The position numbers and the translations under genes are program-made. This document shows positions 35,439 through 39,413 of a stretch of 39,413 nucleotides of DNA, one piece after another. The notes beneath the pieces are model-generated. The model ran no database searches and was not told the DNA's origin. It was given only the letters and a program-made list of their open reading frames with translations. Origin of the DNA: Ignavibacteriaceae bacterium (GTDB lineage Bacteria; Bacteroidota; Ignavibacteria; Ignavibacteriales; Ignavibacteriaceae); contig JARLHD010000169.1 of the NCBI GenBank assembly GCA_031292435.1, positions 1-39,413 on the forward strand, written 5' to 3'. Numbering within the stretch: position 1 is the stretch's first letter; the number at the start of each line of letters is the position of its first letter.

Positions 35439-35936
35439 TTTATGATCCCTCCTGGGTTTGTTTGTGAATATTAAATAGTTGTTAAGTAACTCTGCCAAAA
35501 TAACTTCTGTCTGGAAGGTGAACCATAGGGGTTCCCCTGATATTTACTAAGGAATTCCCTGATAATTACTTTTATTTCCCTGATACCCCCGGTTATTAAC
35601 TTTCTCTCCTTATTTGCTCAATATTTAGCGGTCTTAAATAAAATACCTTAAATAATTTGTAGAATGGGTGGAAGGCCGAAAGAATATCCTTATTTTATTC
35701 ATATTTTCGGCCTTTAAATATTTTAGTTAAAAAAATTCAGTGGAATGGAATGGCAATGAGGGAAACTGTTTGAGTAGCGAGTTGTTTCCCGAGCAATGGA
35801 ATAGAGCTGAATTTTTAGGAAAATATTTTAAGCTATGTTTCTTTTGCTCCTTTTCTTGCGCCAAGAAAAGGAGAATTGAAAGTTCCTTAAATTTCACTAT
35901 CTTACTCCCTGAAAATATGATAATCTCAAAGAGCGA
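35439..35936. other. Divergent intergenic region with repeat copy C
   Basis: This spacer separates the divergently transcribed beta-helix and activase genes and must hold promoters for both. It contains repeat copy C (35607-35873) on the activase side and a T-rich segment before it. No convincing TAnnTTTG box is seen, although TATGTTTC at 35834-35841 is one base off. No small gene is apparent. Confidence 0.6.
35607..35873 (+). repeat. Structured dispersed repeat, copy C
   Basis: A leader unit TCCTTATTTGCTCAATATTT and a half core (35628-35659) are followed by a second leader and the full core from 35709. GGGAAAC (35760-35766) pairs with GTTTCCC (35784-35790). The tail hairpin is a perfect 12-bp stem, CTCCTTTTCTTG (35847-35858) with CAAGAAAAGGAG (35862-35873) and loop CGC. 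The hairpin ends 63 bases before the activase start, so it would be in or near that gene's leader. Confidence 0.85.
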
Positions 35937-38900
35937 ATGAAATATTCAGTCGGTATTTGTATAGGTGCTTCTACAATCTCTTTCGTAAAACTTTCGAAAG
36001 AAAATTCCGGTAGAGTTAACGTTGACAAAACATTAACTCTCCCCCATAATGGCTCTCCTAAATCCCTTTTTATCGATAGTTTTAAAGAATTTAACCCTGA
36101 AAAATATCCCTCGGCTCTTACTGGAAGAAAATTTCGAAAAATCATAAATCTAACTTCCATTCCGGAACCTGAAGCAACTGAACTCTCTTTCGGCCTCCTG
36201 CAGGCAAAATACAATTCAAATGGACATGATCTCCGTAACGTTTCCGCTATTGCAAGTCTTGGTGCAGAAACCTTTATGGTCTATACCCTTGATGATGAAA
36301 AGAAGATCTCAAATCTCATTGCAAGGAACCAATGCGCATCGGGGACAGGTGAATTCTTCCTCCAGCAGATTAAAAGAATGGATATCGATCTTGATGAAGT
36401 GTTAAGTTTGTCCCGTGATGCTGAACCGTTTAAAGTCTCCGGTCGTTGCTCTGTCTTTTGTAAATCCGATTGCACGCACGCACTGAATAAAGGCACACTC
36501 AAAAGTGAAGTCGCCTCAGGCTTGTCGCTAATGATATCTGATAAAGTCGAGGAGCTTCTTGAAAGTGTAAAGAATGAAAAAATTCTTATGGTGGGAGGAG
36601 TTACATTAAACTACCTGGTAATGGATTTCCTCCGCAAAAAAATAAGTAACCTTGTTATTCCGGAAGAAGCCCCCTACTTCGAAGCTCTTGGTGCTGCAGT
36701 TTATTCCCTTAACAATAAAGTTAAATCAATAGAATCCTTTGATAATCTGTTTATTTCAAAAGATCATTCCTTTGTCTTTCACCCTCCTCTTAAAAATTAT
36801 ATAGATAAGGTTAAGTTTTGTGAACTCGAATCCGGCACTCCTCTGGATGGCGATAAGTGCATACTTGGACTTGATGTTGGCTCTACAACCACCAAAGCGG
36901 TCTTAATGCGTCAAAGCGATAATGCTATCCTTGCAAAAGTTTATCTCTATACCCTTGGCAATCCTGTTAAAGCAGCAAAGGAATGCTATGCAGAATTACT
37001 TCGGCAGGTCCCGCAGAATATTAAAATTATTGGACTCGGCACCACCGGCTCAGGAAGACATATTGCAGGGCTTCATGCTCTTACTACCGAAATTATAAAT
37101 GAAATTATCGCTCATGCATCCGCTGCCGTCTATTTCGATCCCGGTGTCGAAACTATTTATGAGATCGGTGGTCAGGATGCAAAGTATACATTCATAGTAA
37201 ATAAAGTTCCGTCAGACTATGCAATGAATGAAGCCTGCTCTGCAGGTACCGGATCTTTTATCGAAGAAACTGCTTCCGAATCCCTCGGCATTCATGTTAC
37301 TGAAATAGAAGCTATCGCTATGCTTGGCGAAAATCCCCCCAACTTCTCAGATCAGTGTTCAACATTCATAAGTTCAGATATCAAAACAGCACTCCATGAA
37401 AATATTTCTAAGGAAAATATAGTCGCCGGTCTGGTTTATTCAATCTGTCTTAATTATATAAACAGGGTAAAAGGAACTCGTCAATCAGGCGAAAAGATAT
37501 TTATGCAGGGAGGTGTCTGTTATAATAAGGCTATCCCTATCGCAATGGCCGCTCTTACTGGTTCCGAAATTATCGTTCCCCCTGAACCGGGACTCATGGG
37601 TGCATTCGGTGTCGCTCTCGAAATAAAAACTAAAATTGATCTCGGTCTTCTCTCTGAAAAGGAATATTCCCTTAGCGAACTCTCAGAACGGGATGTCATT
37701 TATAAAAAACCTTTCGTTTGTAATGGTCGCAAAGAGAATTGTGATAGGAAATGTTCAGTAAATCTTATTCAGATACTCGGCAAAAATTATCCCTTCGGTG
37801 GTGCATGTAATAAATACTATAACCTCGTTTATCATACCGATCTCTATTCAGATAAATATGACTTTATAAAAAAACGACATCATCTAACTTTTGAAAAATA
37901 TGCCCCCGCAGCTAATCTGCCTGAGTCTGCAAAAACAATAGGACTCAATCAGTCCTTCCATATTCATACAATTTATCCACTGTATTATAACTTTTTTACT
38001 AAACTCGGATTCAAGGTTGTATTGTCTGATAATGTCGAAGAGTCTCAGCAGCGTGAATTAACTTCTTTCTGTTATCCCTGCCGCCTGGCAATCGGACTCT
38101 TCCAGGATCTTCTGAATAAAAAACCCGACTACTATTTCATCCCTCAGGTTCTTGAAATGTATGTCAGCGATACCGAAAATCATAGGATGGATTTCAACTC
38201 CTCCTGCGCCTTTGTCGGTGAAGAACCATTGTTCCTCAAACAGGCTTTTAAAGATTATAATCTTAACGGTCAGTTCATTATGCCCGTATTAAATTTTGCT
38301 AAAGGCTTCGGCACGCAGGAAGAAAAGTTCATCAGGATCGCTCTTCAATTAGGCATCAACGATCTGAATAAAATAAAAAACGCATACAACGTTGCAGTAA
38401 GCATTCAGGAGGAATATCAGAAAGAATTGTTCGCATTCGGTGAGGAGTTTCTTCAAATTTTAGAAGATAACCCGGAAGCAGTAGGAATGATTCTCTTCGG
38501 TCGCCCTTATAATGCTTATACAGGATTAGCCAATAAAGGTATCCCCCAGAAATTTGCCTCCCGCGGTGTATACGTTTTGCCATATGATATGTTTGATTAT
38601 AGAAATGAATTGCTCGATGATGAACAATTCTGGGAAGGCTCCAAAAAAATATTAAAAGCTGCCAAAATAGTTCAGCGCCATCCACGGTTATTTGGTGCAT
38701 ATATCTCTAATTTTTCATGCGCTCCCGATTCAATGATCATCCCCCAGTTCCGTACTATCATGGGTTCTAAACCATCTCTTACTCTTGAGCTCGATGGACA
38801 TACAGCAGATGCCGGTATAAATACACGTATCGATGCAGTCCTTGATATCATCCATAACTATCTCAAGATTCAAAACAGGAATGAAATTAAGCAGAATGAT

Positions 38901-39413
38901 TTTACTCCTGCTTCGGTTCAAATTGCATCCAATAATTCATATTTTATTTCCTCTGAGGGTGTGAAAATCCCTCTTACCGATAAACGTGTCGTAATTCTTA
39001 TCCCCTCAATCGGCGATCTTACTGCAGAACTTTTCGCTGCTGGTATGAGGAGCCAGGGCTTCAATTCTATTGCTCTCCCTGAAGGCAATAATGATATCCT
39101 TAAATATGGAAGGGCAAATGCCACCGGTAAGGAATGTCTTCCTTTGATTCTCATCGCCGGTTCCTTGTTGGACTATCTGGAAAATAAATGGGATGGTAAG
39201 AGCTATTTGGTTTATTTGGTTGTTCAGGGTGCAGGTAACTGCCGCCTCGGACAGTATCCCGCTTTTCTTCGCAATTTAATTATGCGTAAAAAGCTTAATA
39301 ATGTTGCCGTTCTGCCTCTTATGAATGAGGATGGTTTTGCCGGACTCGGTCCAAAATTCGCCCTCCGTGGTGTGCAGTCCCTTCTCGCAGCCGATGTCCT
39401 CGATGATATCCGC
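35937..39413 (+). CDS. BadF/HgdC-type acyl-CoA dehydratase activase, large fused form (3' cut)
   Basis: The frame is open from ATG at 35937 to the window edge, giving 1159 residues. Two ASKHA-type activase domains lie in tandem. The first (about 1-290) has 'NQCASGTGEFF' and 'GRCSVFCKSD'. The second (about 310-570) has 'GLDVGSTTTKAV' with D313, 'EACSAGTGSFIEE' and 'SDQCSTFISSD'. A DUF2229-like region follows with 'CYPCRLAIGLFQDL' near 710 and 'FSCAPDSMIIPQF' near 926. In HgdC-type activators, ATP hydrolysis drives electron transfer to a 2-hydroxyacyl-CoA or aryl-CoA reductase partner through a [4Fe-4S] cluster held by two cysteines per subunit. Here C133/C171 and C434/C474 occupy those places in both domains. 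Full-length relatives run to about 1400 residues. The real substrate is unknown and the polysaccharide locus seems unrelated. AAAGAG precedes the ATG. Confidence 0.9.
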   Translation, partial: MKYSVGICIGASTISFVKLSKENSGRVNVDKTLTLPHNGSPKSLFIDSFKEFNPEKYPSALTGRKFRKIINLTSIPEPEATELSFGLLQAKYNSNGHDLRNVSAIASLGAETFMVYTLDDEKKISNLIARNQCASGTGEFFLQQIKRMDIDLDEVLSLSRDAEPFKVSGRCSVFCKSDCTHALNKGTLKSEVASGLSLMISDKVEELLESVKNEKILMVGGVTLNYLVMDFLRKKISNLVIPEEAPYFEALGAAVYSLNNKVKSIESFDNLFISKDHSFVFHPPLKNYIDKVKFCELESGTPLDGDKCILGLDVGSTTTKAVLMRQSDNAILAKVYLYTLGNPVKAAKECYAELLRQVPQNIKIIGLGTTGSGRHIAGLHALTTEIINEIIAHASAAVYFDPGVETIYEIGGQDAKYTFIVNKVPSDYAMNEACSAGTGSFIEETASESLGIHVTEIEAIAMLGENPPNFSDQCSTFISSDIKTALHENISKENIVAGLVYSICLNYINRVKGTRQSGEKIFMQGGVCYNKAIPIAMAALTGSEIIVPPEPGLMGAFGVALEIKTKIDLGLLSEKEYSLSELSERDVIYKKPFVCNGRKENCDRKCSVNLIQILGKNYPFGGACNKYYNLVYHTDLYSDKYDFIKKRHHLTFEKYAPAANLPESAKTIGLNQSFHIHTIYPLYYNFFTKLGFKVVLSDNVEESQQRELTSFCYPCRLAIGLFQDLLNKKPDYYFIPQVLEMYVSDTENHRMDFNSSCAFVGEEPLFLKQAFKDYNLNGQFIMPVLNFAKGFGTQEEKFIRIALQLGINDLNKIKNAYNVAVSIQEEYQKELFAFGEEFLQILEDNPEAVGMILFGRPYNAYTGLANKGIPQKFASRGVYVLPYDMFDYRNELLDDEQFWEGSKKILKAAKIVQRHPRLFGAYISNFSCAPDSMIIPQFRTIMGSKPSLTLELDGHTADAGINTRIDAVLDIIHNYLKIQNRNEIKQNDFTPASVQIASNNSYFISSEGVKIPLTDKRVVILIPSIGDLTAELFAAGMRSQGFNSIALPEGNNDILKYGRANATGKECLPLILIAGSLLDYLENKWDGKSYLVYLVVQGAGNCRLGQYPAFLRNLIMRKKLNNVAVLPLMNEDGFAGLGPKFALRGVQSLLAADVLDDIR

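Noticed and set aside
33765..35498. Upstream ATG at 35498 as the beta-helix protein start
   Set aside because: It would put 20 polar residues before the signal peptide. The ATG at 35438 has AGGAGG upstream.
35897..36502. Minus-strand ORFs opposite the activase
   Set aside because: They are shadows of the long plus-strand reading frame, with atypical composition and no recognisable domains.

Overview
The window looks like chromosomal DNA from an AT-rich (roughly one third GC by eye) member of the Bacteroidota/Chlorobiota/Ignavibacteriota assemblage, most likely an Ignavibacteria-type bacterium. The main clue is a secreted beta-helix protein at 33765-35438. Its C-terminal sorting tail carries the 'NYPNPFNPTT' signature and a FlgD-like end typical of type IX secretion cargo in this group. 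Weak or absent Shine-Dalgarno sequences before many genes and one TAnnTTTG-like promoter box agree with this. The taxon is an inference, not a database result.

Layout. (1) 1-507, minus: the N-terminal part of a secreted propeller-like repeat protein. (2) 508-1520: about 1 kb with no substantial gene, holding a long hairpin and a possible 24-residue hydrophobic peptide gene. (3) 1521-3862, minus: a polytopic membrane protein of possible GT-C type and a small methyltransferase, followed by tRNA-Arg(CCT) at 3942-4016. (4) 4298-31910, plus: a tightly packed run of 22 genes for a Wzx/Wzy-dependent capsule or exopolysaccharide. (5) 32308-33432: gmd, set apart from its usual partner fcl by a structured repeat. 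(6) 33765-35438, minus: the beta-helix protein with sorting tail. (7) 35937 to the right edge, plus: a very large BadF/HgdC-type acyl-CoA dehydratase activase, cut by the window.

How the polysaccharide genes fit together. Sugar-nucleotide supply comes from RmlA, RmlC and an RmlD-like reductase, a UDP-sugar 6-dehydrogenase, a UDP-uronate 4-epimerase, two DegT-family sugar aminotransferases, and Gmd plus Fcl for GDP-L-fucose. A WcaJ/WbaP-type phosphotransferase starts the lipid-linked unit and at least five glycosyltransferases extend it. Wzx flips it and a Wzy-like protein polymerises it. Wzz sets chain length, a large multi-SLBB Wza-like protein exports it, and a Wzi-like outer-membrane protein anchors or assembles it. 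An AsnB/WbpS-type amidotransferase suggests amidated uronic acids. Between the glycosyltransferases sits an unusual pair, a DUF362 protein and a RimK-like ATP-grasp enzyme. It is the best candidate for undescribed chemistry here, perhaps amide-type decoration of the glycan. No rmlB or GDP-mannose synthesis gene is visible, so those must lie elsewhere if the pathways run.

The other strong signal is a family of three structured repeats (about 31981-32238, 33437-33659, 35607-35873). They share two hairpins in which sequence differences between copies are compensated across the stems, so the fold appears to be conserved. Two of the copies bracket gmd.
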